Of a DNA stretch of 30,826 nt, positions 24,711-30,826 are shown piece by piece (within the stretch, counting starts at the first letter, position 1; every line of letters begins with the position of its first letter). A program made the position numbers and the translations under genes. The DNA lies in the NCBI GenBank assembly GCA_038523965.1, contig JBCBIX010000023.1, positions 1 to 30,826 of the forward strand, given 5' to 3'. The notes under the pieces are model-generated. The model was not told where the DNA came from and did not search any database. It saw only the letters and a program-made list of their open reading frames with translations. The stretch is from JAJRXG01 sp038523965. GTDB taxonomy: Bacteria > Bacteroidota > Bacteroidia > Chitinophagales > Saprospiraceae.

Positions 24711-25610
24711 ATGATTGCTGAAGAGGAGTTTGCCCAGGTTGCGCAGCGACCATCATTGGAGTTGATACAGCCTTCTTTTGGTAGTTCCATCTCATACCAA
24801 CGATTTAATGATGAAACCCCTAATGGAGAACCTCTCTGGCACTATCACCCCGAATTCGAATTGGTCTATATCCGCAGTGGACATGGCAAGCGACACGTCG
24901 GAAACCATATCTCCTACTACACCTCCGGAGACTTGATTCTAATAGGGAGTAATCTGCCTCATTATGGCTTTAACAATCGACTCACCGCGCGGAACACCGA
25001 GGTGGTTATCCAGTTTAGGCGAGACTTCTTAGGATCTAATTGGGATCAGGTGGCGGAGTTAGCCGAGATAAGTGAATTATTGTCTCGATCTCAGCACGGA
25101 GTAACGTGGGGTAAGAAGACCAAACTCGCCGTCGGAAAACTGTTAGACGCGATGGACGTCATGAGTCATTTTGATCGATTGCTGCAGACTGTGAGAGTAC
25201 TACAGTTAATGAGTTCGTCATCTGATTATGAACTACTCAACGTCAGTAAGGCCACTATAGAGGTCAACAAACAAGACAAAGAACGTATCAAGGTGGTCTA
25301 TGATCATGTGCGTAGACACTTCCAACGTGAGATTCCACTGAGTGAGATCGCAGAAGAAGCATCGATGACCGTGCCGAGTTTTTGCCGTTACTTCAAGAAG
25401 CAGTCTGGTAAAACCTTCACACAGTTCGTCAATGAGTTCAGGGTAATTCATGCGTGTAAACTACTCTCGGAGACGGGGCGATCGATTTCCGATATTTGTT
25501 TTGATTGTGGGTTCAATAACTTCTCGCACTTCAACAAGCAGTTCAAGGACATCACAGGAAAGAACCCGACGGCATATCGCGGTGAATTCCGAGAGGTCAT
25601 CGTCTCCTAA
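24711..25610 (+). CDS. AraC-family transcription regulator with N-terminal cupin domain
   Basis: The protein has 299 residues. The N-terminal cupin-like sensor domain (about 25-110) shows LWHYHPEFELVYIRSGHGKR, the His-rich ligand-pocket pattern of AraC regulators, and SGDLILIGSNLPHYG. The C-terminal tandem HTH domain (about 200-296) has IPLSEIAEEASMTVPSFCRY, FKKQSGKTFTQFVNEFR and the second-helix signature SISDICFDCGFNNFSHFNKQ. The closing GKNPTAYR is the AraC signature end. It probably binds a small metabolite such as a sugar and activates nearby genes. The esterase gene begins 10 bases after its stop and is probably co-transcribed, but the true targets cannot be read from the sequence. Confidence 0.93.
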   Translation: MIAEEEFAQVAQRPSLELIQPSFGSSISYQRFNDETPNGEPLWHYHPEFELVYIRSGHGKRHVGNHISYYTSGDLILIGSNLPHYGFNNRLTARNTEVVIQFRRDFLGSNWDQVAELAEISELLSRSQHGVTWGKKTKLAVGKLLDAMDVMSHFDRLLQTVRVLQLMSSSSDYELLNVSKATIEVNKQDKERIKVVYDHVRRHFQREIPLSEIAEEASMTVPSFCRYFKKQSGKTFTQFVNEFRVIHACKLLSETGRSISDICFDCGFNNFSHFNKQFKDITGKNPTAYRGEFREVIVS

Positions 25611-25620
25611 ACCTTACAGC

Positions 25621-26379
25621 ATGTTACATCATCGCATCTATGGCAAGGGTCAGCCGATTGTCATTTTACATGGCCTCTTTGGGATGCTTGACAATTGGCA
25701 AAGTTTTGCCAAAAAGCTATCCGATCGATATCAAGTAATTGCTGTCGACCAGCGAAACCATGGTCGATCCCCCCGATATGATGAATTCAACTATCCAGCC
25801 TTGGCGCAAGACTTGGCAGATCTACTTGATCATCTTGGTATCGAGACTGCGTCGGTTTTAGGCCACTCCATGGGTGGCAAATCGGCCATTCAATTTGCTA
25901 TCGATCACTCGGATCGTGTAGATCGCCTTGTGGTAGTTGATATCAGCACCAGGCACTATCCTGGAGGTCATCATGACATTTTTGATGCTGTATTGTCCTT
26001 GAAAGTAGATCAGATCTCATCTCGCAAGGTTGCCGATGACCACCTGTCTGCTCGGATCACTGATCTTGGTGTCAGGCAGTTTCTGCTGAAGAATCTTAGC
26101 CGTCGTCAGGAAGGAGGATATCGATGGAAGGCAGATTTCGCCGGTCTGTTGACGAATTATGATCACATCCTCTCAGAGATCGAAGTGGCGACACCAGTGG
26201 AGGTACGTACTCTCTTTGTCAGAGGTGCGAAGTCGGATTACATTCGAAACGATGATTTGGATCTACTTCGGTCCCAATTCGTCCATGTCAATCTCACAAC
26301 CATAGATGCTGGCCATTGGATCCATGCTGAGCGGCCAAGTGAGCTCCTGGAGGCTGTTACACGATTCTTGGCGGGATAG
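25621..26379 (+). CDS. Alpha/beta-hydrolase, YbfF-like esterase
   Basis: The protein has 252 residues. The oxyanion region is LHGLFGMLDNW (16-26). AVDQRNHGRSP (41-51) is typical of YbfF-type acyl esterases. The nucleophile elbow GHSMGGK places Ser83 as catalytic, and AGHWIHAERP supplies His at about 232. There is no signal peptide, so it acts in the cytoplasm on a small ester or acyl-CoA-like substrate; which one is not visible. The frame is open further upstream to 25450, but that part lies wholly within the AraC gene in another frame; the ATG at 25621 gives the proper MLHHRIYGKG start. Its stop codon lies in one arm of a hairpin shared with the convergent SMR gene. Confidence 0.92.
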   Translation: MLHHRIYGKGQPIVILHGLFGMLDNWQSFAKKLSDRYQVIAVDQRNHGRSPRYDEFNYPALAQDLADLLDHLGIETASVLGHSMGGKSAIQFAIDHSDRVDRLVVVDISTRHYPGGHHDIFDAVLSLKVDQISSRKVADDHLSARITDLGVRQFLLKNLSRRQEGGYRWKADFAGLLTNYDHILSEIEVATPVEVRTLFVRGAKSDYIRNDDLDLLRSQFVHVNLTTIDAGHWIHAERPSELLEAVTRFLAG

Positions 26380-26400
26380 CACGCTTCGCGAGCTGCTATC
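26375..26400. terminator. Hairpin between convergent genes, containing both stops
   Basis: Arms GATAGCA and TGCTATC, continued inward by GCT/AGC after one bulged C, enclose a TCGCG loop (10 bp in all). The esterase stop (26377-26379) lies in the left arm; the SMR stop (26399-26401) begins in the right arm. There is no T run, so it may act as an RNA 3' end rather than a standard intrinsic terminator. Confidence 0.5.
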
Positions 26401-26788
26401 ATAGATTGGCGCCATCTGTGGATACCTTTAGACCGATCACACCCGCTATTATCAAGGCCATGAAAATGTAAGACTGAGCTGTCAACTTGGACTCAAACCA
26501 GAGGACATCGATAAGTGTCGAACCTACTAACGCTATGCCAAACCATACTCCAAAGGCGATGCTCATCGGCATGTGCTTCATGGCTAAAGACATGAGATAG
26601 ACATTGGTTAATCCAAATAGAATGTATCCGATCAGCGGAAGGATGGCTATGAAGCCTGCTTGGTCATCCCAGAAACTTCTCCAGGAGACGTTCTTGATCG
26701 CTCCCATATCCAGGTACTTGAGCGATAGCATCCAGAATATTTCCATGATGGAAGCACCTATCAGATAGGCCCAGGGAGACATGTTCAT
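26399..26788 (-). CDS. Small multidrug resistance (SMR) family transporter
   Basis: The protein has 129 residues with four membrane spans. The key acidic residue of the family is present in the first span (Glu16 in ASIMEIFWMLSLK). Later spans show LIGYILFGLTNVYLMSLAMK, MPMSIAFGVWFGIALVGSTL and SYIFMALIIAGVIGLKVS, with the SMR-typical 'PxSIAFGVWFGI' segment. The loop between spans 1 and 2 is longer than in EmrE (110 residues), explaining the extra length. SMR proteins work as dimers exchanging protons for cationic drugs, guanidinium or polyamines; it cannot be told which. It is a single gene, not paired with a second SMR subunit. The start is ATG at 26788, with a second ATG two codons later. 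Confidence 0.88.
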   Translation of the reverse strand: MNMSPWAYLIGASIMEIFWMLSLKYLDMGAIKNVSWRSFWDDQAGFIAILPLIGYILFGLTNVYLMSLAMKHMPMSIAFGVWFGIALVGSTLIDVLWFESKLTAQSYIFMALIIAGVIGLKVSTDGANL

Positions 26789-26830
26789 GAGACAAAAGTA
26801 GCCAATGGTTGCCCGATGATGTATCGGACG

Positions 26831-27916
26831 TCAGACACCGAACTTACTCAATTCACCTACCTGGCTTTCCTCGCAGTCACAGTGCCACCCCCATTGAAGA
26901 CCATTGTTATACTGTTTCATTGGACGTCCACATCCGCAGTTGGGTACAGCGTCATCGACTTCGTAACGTGCATTAGATCGATCAAAAATGTGATCACGCA
27001 ACCAATGGCGAGCACGGCTAAATGTGACAGCATTTAGGAGATACTGACGGCTATCTTGGACACTGCGGTACCATTTTGCATTCTCGATCTTTTTGAAATC
27101 ATATCTCCAGAATGCATAAACGGTCTGTGAAAAGAAGTCCTCTGGATAGGCATAAGGAAGTCCAAATGATAATGGCTTCAGAGCGGGCCACTTGATCGGA
27201 TTAAGGCCTGGCATAAAGGCTGTCCCAAAGATCCAATCGAAGAAGGCAAACTTGGTGCTGTAGTTAGCGTAGAAGACCTCCTCATGATTAGCATGATGCC
27301 ATTGGTGCATCTCTGGACCATTGATGACATACTGGAGCTTACCTGTTTTCACATTGATATTCGCATGAATCCACATGCCCCAGATCGCATCAAGAAGAGC
27401 TTTGATCGGGACGATGATAGCAGCCGTCTTATTATCAAGTAAGAAAAAGATCGGAGCAAACTCTATAGTCTGGTTAATCAGAATCTCAACTGCATGTGAA
27501 CGCGATCCGGCTAACCAATCACACTCTCGAACGCTGTGATGCGCTTCATGAGTGCGCCATAGCCATCGATTAGAATGCTGAAGACGATGAAACCAATAGA
27601 TGTAAAAGTCATGTGAGATCAGAAAAAACAAGACCAACACCCAAATCGGCCAATGACTGATGTATCCCAACTCCGAAAGGCCTAAGGCCGACTTTCCTGG
27701 TGCAATGATCCAATCGAATATTAAAATCTTCAGTAAATAGCTCTGTATGATAGTATACCACACGAGATCCATCCAGAATCCACGTCTGAAGAACTTCACA
27801 CCCTTTGTGTATGGGAAGATGCGCTCCATGGAGATCATGAGTACGACCCATATTCCCAGGATTACACTACCCCAGGCTTCTATCGAATTCGGTGCTACTT
27901 CTCTTAAGAATTCCAT
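26831..27916 (-). CDS. Fatty-acid-hydroxylase/sterol-desaturase-like membrane di-iron enzyme with C-terminal Cys cluster
   Basis: The protein has 361 residues. It has several membrane spans (about 14-34, 50-70, 90-106, 150-180) and the histidine motifs of the family: HDFYIYWFHRLQH (His102, 110, 114), THEAHHS (His123, 126, 127) and MHQWHHANH (His204, 207, 208, 211), which bind two irons. Family members hydroxylate or desaturate lipid chains using O2; the lipid here is not known. After the catalytic domain a tail of about 110 residues ends with CGCGRP ... WHCDC (Cys327, Cys329, His345, Cys346, Cys348), which looks like a small metal-binding knuckle. I do not know such a tail as standard for this family. 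It lies 82 bases after the NeuB-like gene and may be transcribed with it. Confidence 0.88.
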   Translation of the reverse strand: MEFLREVAPNSIEAWGSVILGIWVVLMISMERIFPYTKGVKFFRRGFWMDLVWYTIIQSYLLKILIFDWIIAPGKSALGLSELGYISHWPIWVLVLFFLISHDFYIYWFHRLQHSNRWLWRTHEAHHSVRECDWLAGSRSHAVEILINQTIEFAPIFFLLDNKTAAIIVPIKALLDAIWGMWIHANINVKTGKLQYVINGPEMHQWHHANHEEVFYANYSTKFAFFDWIFGTAFMPGLNPIKWPALKPLSFGLPYAYPEDFFSQTVYAFWRYDFKKIENAKWYRSVQDSRQYLLNAVTFSRARHWLRDHIFDRSNARYEVDDAVPNCGCGRPMKQYNNGLQWGWHCDCEESQVGELSKFGV

Positions 27917-27998
27917 GATTTAATAAAGATCGTACGCTCTCACTGCTAACGAAAGTCCACACTTTGCAGTTTAAGCTATTTGGATCCGCTCTACTGCA

Positions 27999-28874
27999 CT
28001 ACTTGACCCTGCGTAGTTTAGCTAAGGGCTTTAGTTCACTATCGTAGACCTTCTTCACACCATCTCCATAGGCAGTTTCGATGTCTCGGATGTCTTTCAC
28101 GAGTCGCCGCATGCCCTGAGGCTCGACTGATGCTGCTTGGTCAGAGCCCCACATAGCACGATCAAGTGTAAAGTGTCGTTCCACGAAATTGGCTCCCATC
28201 ACTACCGCAGCCATCGTAGTTGCTAATCCAGTCTCATGACCAGAATATCCGATAGGACAGCTTGGGAACTTGGCTTGCAGAGTCGGGATCATGCGGAGAT
28301 TGAGTTCCTCAAGCGCACATGGATATGCCGAGGTCGAATGCGCGATACAGAGTTGATCTGTTCCGATCTGATCCACAGCGCCATCGATCTGATCCTGCGT
28401 TGACATACCGGTTGAGATCATGAGTGGTTTGCCGGTTGCTTTTTTCTTCTTGAGCAGAGAGATATCAGTGAGAGAGGCACTTGCAGCCTTGTAGAGCATA
28501 GGCTGAAATTTTTCTAAGAAATCCACGGAGTCTTCATCCCAGCAAGATGCAAACCAGACGATTCCTTTCTCCTGACAGTGAGCATCGATCTTGCTGTACT
28601 CCTCCTCACCAAACTCCACCTTGTAGCGATAGTCGATGTATCGCATCCGTCCCCATGGGGTGTCCCGCATGACTTCCCATTGATCTTTGGGCGTACATAT
28701 TTCTGGTGTTCGCTTTTGGAACTTCACGGCATCGCAACCTGCCTCAGCAGCCTTATCGATGAGCTGGATCGCATTATCTAATGATCCATTGTGGTTGATT
28801 CCAATCTCTGCGATAATAAATGCCGGCTCTCCAGCACCTATTTTTCTACCGCTACGTAGTTCGATTGCATTCAT
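27999..28874 (-). CDS. NeuB-family nonulosonic-acid synthase without SAF domain
   Basis: The protein has 291 residues, while usual NeuB proteins have about 340. It consists of the TIM-barrel catalytic domain: IAEIGINHNG (21-30), CDAVKFQKR (47-55), a His at 213 (GYSGHE) and a His at 234 (ERHFTLD), the positions that bind the metal ion in NeuB. It ends at the linker (GDGVKKVYDSELKPLAKLRR) just where the antifreeze-like SAF domain would begin. The usual 'GPDH' stretch reads GSDQAAS (243-249), and the 'HCTSNYP' stretch reads HSTSAYP. NeuB enzymes condense phosphoenolpyruvate with an amino-hexose to make sialic, legionaminic or pseudaminic acid. The altered pocket suggests a different sugar. It follows an SDR gene and an aminotransferase on the same strand. 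Confidence 0.88.
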   Translation of the reverse strand: MNAIELRSGRKIGAGEPAFIIAEIGINHNGSLDNAIQLIDKAAEAGCDAVKFQKRTPEICTPKDQWEVMRDTPWGRMRYIDYRYKVEFGEEEYSKIDAHCQEKGIVWFASCWDEDSVDFLEKFQPMLYKAASASLTDISLLKKKKATGKPLMISTGMSTQDQIDGAVDQIGTDQLCIAHSTSAYPCALEELNLRMIPTLQAKFPSCPIGYSGHETGLATTMAAVVMGANFVERHFTLDRAMWGSDQAASVEPQGMRRLVKDIRDIETAYGDGVKKVYDSELKPLAKLRRVK

Positions 28875-28917
28875 GATATTTCAGTCTATTGGTTGTTTGT
28901 CTTAAGCATGTTGATCA

Positions 28918-29715
28918 TCAGATAGCAGTCCATCCACCATCTACTATTAAGTTGGCACCTGTCATGTAGCGCGATGCTTCGCTTGCCAGGAATACAATGG
29001 CTCCCTGATAGTCGTCAGACTGAGCCATACGTCCAAGACAAGTCTTGGCACTGTAATTATGGACGAACCAGTCATCCTGTCCGTTTTGCACTCCACCGGG
29101 AGACAACGTATTCACTCGCACTCCTTTGTGACCCCAGTATGCCGCAAGAAAACGGGTGAAGTTCAGCACCGCACCTTTCGTCGACGGATAGGCCGGAGAT
29201 TTATACATAGTTCGTGTTCCATTCTCATCTACATAGATCGACTGATCAGGCCCGACCATGCCGTAGGTGGACGCTACATTGATGATACTACCAGATCCGG
29301 CCTCTGCCATTACTGTTCCGAAGACTTGAGAACATAGGAAGACTCCAGTCACATTGACATCCAGTGAGCGCTGCCACATATCTACTGGATAGTTCTCGAA
29401 CATCGACTGCTTTGCAGCTAATGCCGGGGACTCAAACATGTCGTTGATCGCCGCATTGTTCACTAATACATCAATACGTCCAGTTTTCTCTATGACTTGA
29501 TCACGGACCGACTCTAAGGCCGCCTTATCGGTAACGTTAGCTTCGATGCCGAGATACCGATCGCTACTCCATCGCTCATCATCTAAGCGCAGATCGCATG
29601 CCACCACTGTGGCACCCGCATTGTGAAGTGCTTCACAGTGCTTTTGGCCGATTAGGCCAGAGGCTCCAGTAACGATGGCCGTGTAGCCATCAAGTGAGAA
29701 CAAATCTTGACTCAA
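28918..29715 (-). CDS. SDR-family oxidoreductase, glycan-cluster type (PtmA-like)
   Basis: The protein has 265 residues, a classical short-chain dehydrogenase. The cofactor motif is TGASGLIG (16-23), the structural motif NNAA is at 86-89, and the catalytic residues are Ser149, Tyr176 and Lys180 (NVASTYGMVGP ... YPSTKG). A long insert between Ser and Tyr (GPDQSIYVDENGTRTMYKSP) resembles PtmA-type enzymes of flagellin-sugar gene clusters. It probably oxidises or reduces a sugar or sugar-derived intermediate with NAD(P). The start is TTG at 29715, three bases after the stop of the aminotransferase gene, pointing to translational coupling. No ATG occurs before the cofactor motif. It lies directly ahead of the NeuB-like gene, so the two probably act on one pathway. 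Confidence 0.88.
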   Translation of the reverse strand: MSQDLFSLDGYTAIVTGASGLIGQKHCEALHNAGATVVACDLRLDDERWSSDRYLGIEANVTDKAALESVRDQVIEKTGRIDVLVNNAAINDMFESPALAAKQSMFENYPVDMWQRSLDVNVTGVFLCSQVFGTVMAEAGSGSIINVASTYGMVGPDQSIYVDENGTRTMYKSPAYPSTKGAVLNFTRFLAAYWGHKGVRVNTLSPGGVQNGQDDWFVHNYSAKTCLGRMAQSDDYQGAIVFLASEASRYMTGANLIVDGGWTAI

Positions 29716-29718
29716 GGG

Positions 29719-30826
29719 TTAAAACTTGGTTTTACGAAATACCACGTCGAATGGCTGTCCTCTCAGGTGGTCAGCGACATCTCCTGCTTCGATACGAGCT
29801 TTGACCAATGGAAGAACATGATCGTATACCTCAAGGGTATAGGCGATATCCTCCTCAGTAAAGGCATAGGTGATGTTGTGAAACTTACTCCATAGTAGTC
29901 CACATCTGACCATTTCTTGCTGGATAAATGCATACATCTCCAGTGGGTTATCGATGCCCGATAAGTTCAGGATGGTTCGACATGGATATCCGTTACAATG
30001 GAGGTGATCTGTCAAACCATGCGCTCCGATTAATTTATTCAATCCATCCTTTAGAAGGGTGCCAATTTCGTCTAAGCGCTGAGCGAAGTTTACCTTCTTC
30101 ATCTCCTGGATCGTGGCAATCGTAGCGGCCAGAGATAGTGCCTCTCCGCCAAATGTGGTAAAGAAAAACACATCATCCTCGAAGTGCTTCATGACCTCTG
30201 CTCTTCCAGTCAAGTAAGCCACCGGCATGCCGTTTGCAACCGCCTTGGAATAGACAGCTAAGTCTGGTGTCACTCCGAAATACTCCTGTGCACCACCCAA
30301 TGCGATTTTGAAGCCAGTCCACATCTCATCAAAGATCAGTAAGGTTCCATTGGCCTTACAAAGCTCATGGACACGTTGGAGGTACCCTTCGTCTGGAGCA
30401 TCGAATACAAATGGCTCCAGAATCAATGCTGCTGTATCTGGCGTAAGCTTACTCTGGAGATCTTCGAGGTTATTGTAGGCGATCTTTTGCGTCAGTCCCT
30501 TAGTCGCCTCTGGGATACCTGCATCACGCGTGGACGTGCCGATGTACCAATCGTGCCACCCATGGTACCCGCAGCAAAGGATGCGTTCTCTTCTTGTATG
30601 TGCTCTTGCAATGCGTACCGCAGCGGTGCAGACATCAGCGCCGCTTTTGCTAATGCGAATGCTCTCTGCGTTGGGTATGATCTCATGTAGTAACTGACAG
30701 ACCTCGTACTCCAGATGGTGCATGAGAGAGAAGGTCATACCCTTATCCAATTGGTCTCGTACAGCCTGGTCCACGACATCATATCCGTATCCCAAGGAGA
30801 TCGGGCCAATCGCGCTATAAAAATCG
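29719..30826 (-). CDS. Class III aminotransferase, glutamate-1-semialdehyde aminomutase-like (5' end outside window)
   Basis: The visible part is 368 residues, and the frame stays open to the window edge. In-frame codons beyond the first possible start (TTG at 30795) read YSAIGPISLGYGYDVVD, which matches the conserved N-terminal stretch of the family, so the gene continues outside. PLP-fold landmarks are MTFSLMHHLEYEVCQLLHE, ISKSGADVCTAAVRIARAHT, CCGYHGWHDWYIGT, LLIFDEMWTGFK, and the PLP lysine in AVYSKAVANGMP. A TTFGGEALSLAA segment follows. Members in surface-polysaccharide clusters transfer an amino group to a sugar-like keto or aldehyde substrate; true haem-pathway HemL differs in length and context. 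It is the first visible gene of the sugar module, followed after three bases by the SDR gene. Confidence 0.88.
   Translation of the reverse strand, partial: DFYSAIGPISLGYGYDVVDQAVRDQLDKGMTFSLMHHLEYEVCQLLHEIIPNAESIRISKSGADVCTAAVRIARAHTRRERILCCGYHGWHDWYIGTSTRDAGIPEATKGLTQKIAYNNLEDLQSKLTPDTAALILEPFVFDAPDEGYLQRVHELCKANGTLLIFDEMWTGFKIALGGAQEYFGVTPDLAVYSKAVANGMPVAYLTGRAEVMKHFEDDVFFFTTFGGEALSLAATIATIQEMKKVNFAQRLDEIGTLLKDGLNKLIGAHGLTDHLHCNGYPCRTILNLSGIDNPLEMYAFIQQEMVRCGLLWSKFHNITYAFTEEDIAYTLEVYDHVLPLVKARIEAGDVADHLRGQPFDVVFRKTKF

Noticed and set aside
25450..25620. 57-codon N-terminal extension of the esterase
   Set aside because: It lies almost wholly inside the AraC gene in another frame and adds a low-complexity Arg/Ser tail unlike any esterase.
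1..30826. CRISPR array, tRNA, rRNA, prophage or integrative element
   Set aside because: I found no regularly spaced repeats, cloverleaf folds, integrases or phage genes when reading the sequence; a tool-based scan was not possible.

Overview
The window looks like chromosomal DNA from a Bacteroidota bacterium, probably Saprospiria (Lewinella/Saprospiraceae-like). The grounds are a type IX secretion (T9SS) sorting domain at the end of a 1199-residue exoprotein, a Cys-containing 'ICAGDG...PDPIDV' domain that I recall from Saprospiraceae exoproteins, a DUF5916 outer-membrane protein, a SecA of about 1100 residues, a GldH-like lipoprotein, Bacteroidota-type anti-sigma proteins and almost no Shine-Dalgarno sequences. 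Base composition and codon use look even throughout. I see no insertion sequence, phage gene, CRISPR array, tRNA or rRNA.

Left part (1-13.8 kb). A small HTH/AT-hook protein (-) ends at a perfect 32-bp palindromic terminator, followed by a DUF5916 outer-membrane protein (+). Next is a divergent locus. On the minus strand a three-gene operon encodes a TPR lipoprotein, a DUF4331 protein and a DUF4331-propeller-FN3-T9SS giant, closed by a clear terminator. On the plus strand are an ECF sigma factor and its RskA-like membrane anti-sigma, overlapping by one base. A good ECF-type promoter candidate (GAACTT, 16-bp spacer, GTC) faces the TPR/DUF4331 operon, so the simplest reading is that this sigma pair controls it. 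An XdhC-like protein (-) and an MbnP-like lipoprotein (+) follow, both without their usual partners.

Middle (13.8-24.5 kb). This holds mostly core genes: a Wzz-type chain-length protein (-), SecA (-), then grpE-dnaJ-gldH-like (+). A second sigma operon (-) carries an MBL hydrolase, an ECF sigma factor, an anti-sigma-like membrane protein and a secreted repeat protein of the DUF4097 type. Upstream lies a secreted protein (-) built from two similar halves, with its own terminator.

Right part (24.7-30.8 kb). An AraC-type regulator and a YbfF-like esterase (+) converge on an SMR-family transporter (-); one hairpin contains both stop codons. The last four genes (-) are a fatty-acid-hydroxylase-like membrane enzyme with a C-terminal Cys cluster, a NeuB-family synthase without its SAF domain, an SDR oxidoreductase and a class III aminotransferase cut by the window edge. 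The last three look like part of a surface-glycan pathway for a nonulosonic-acid-like sugar.

The best candidates for something undescribed are the sigma/anti-sigma-controlled TPR/DUF4331 secretion locus and the variant NeuB/SDR/aminotransferase sugar module.
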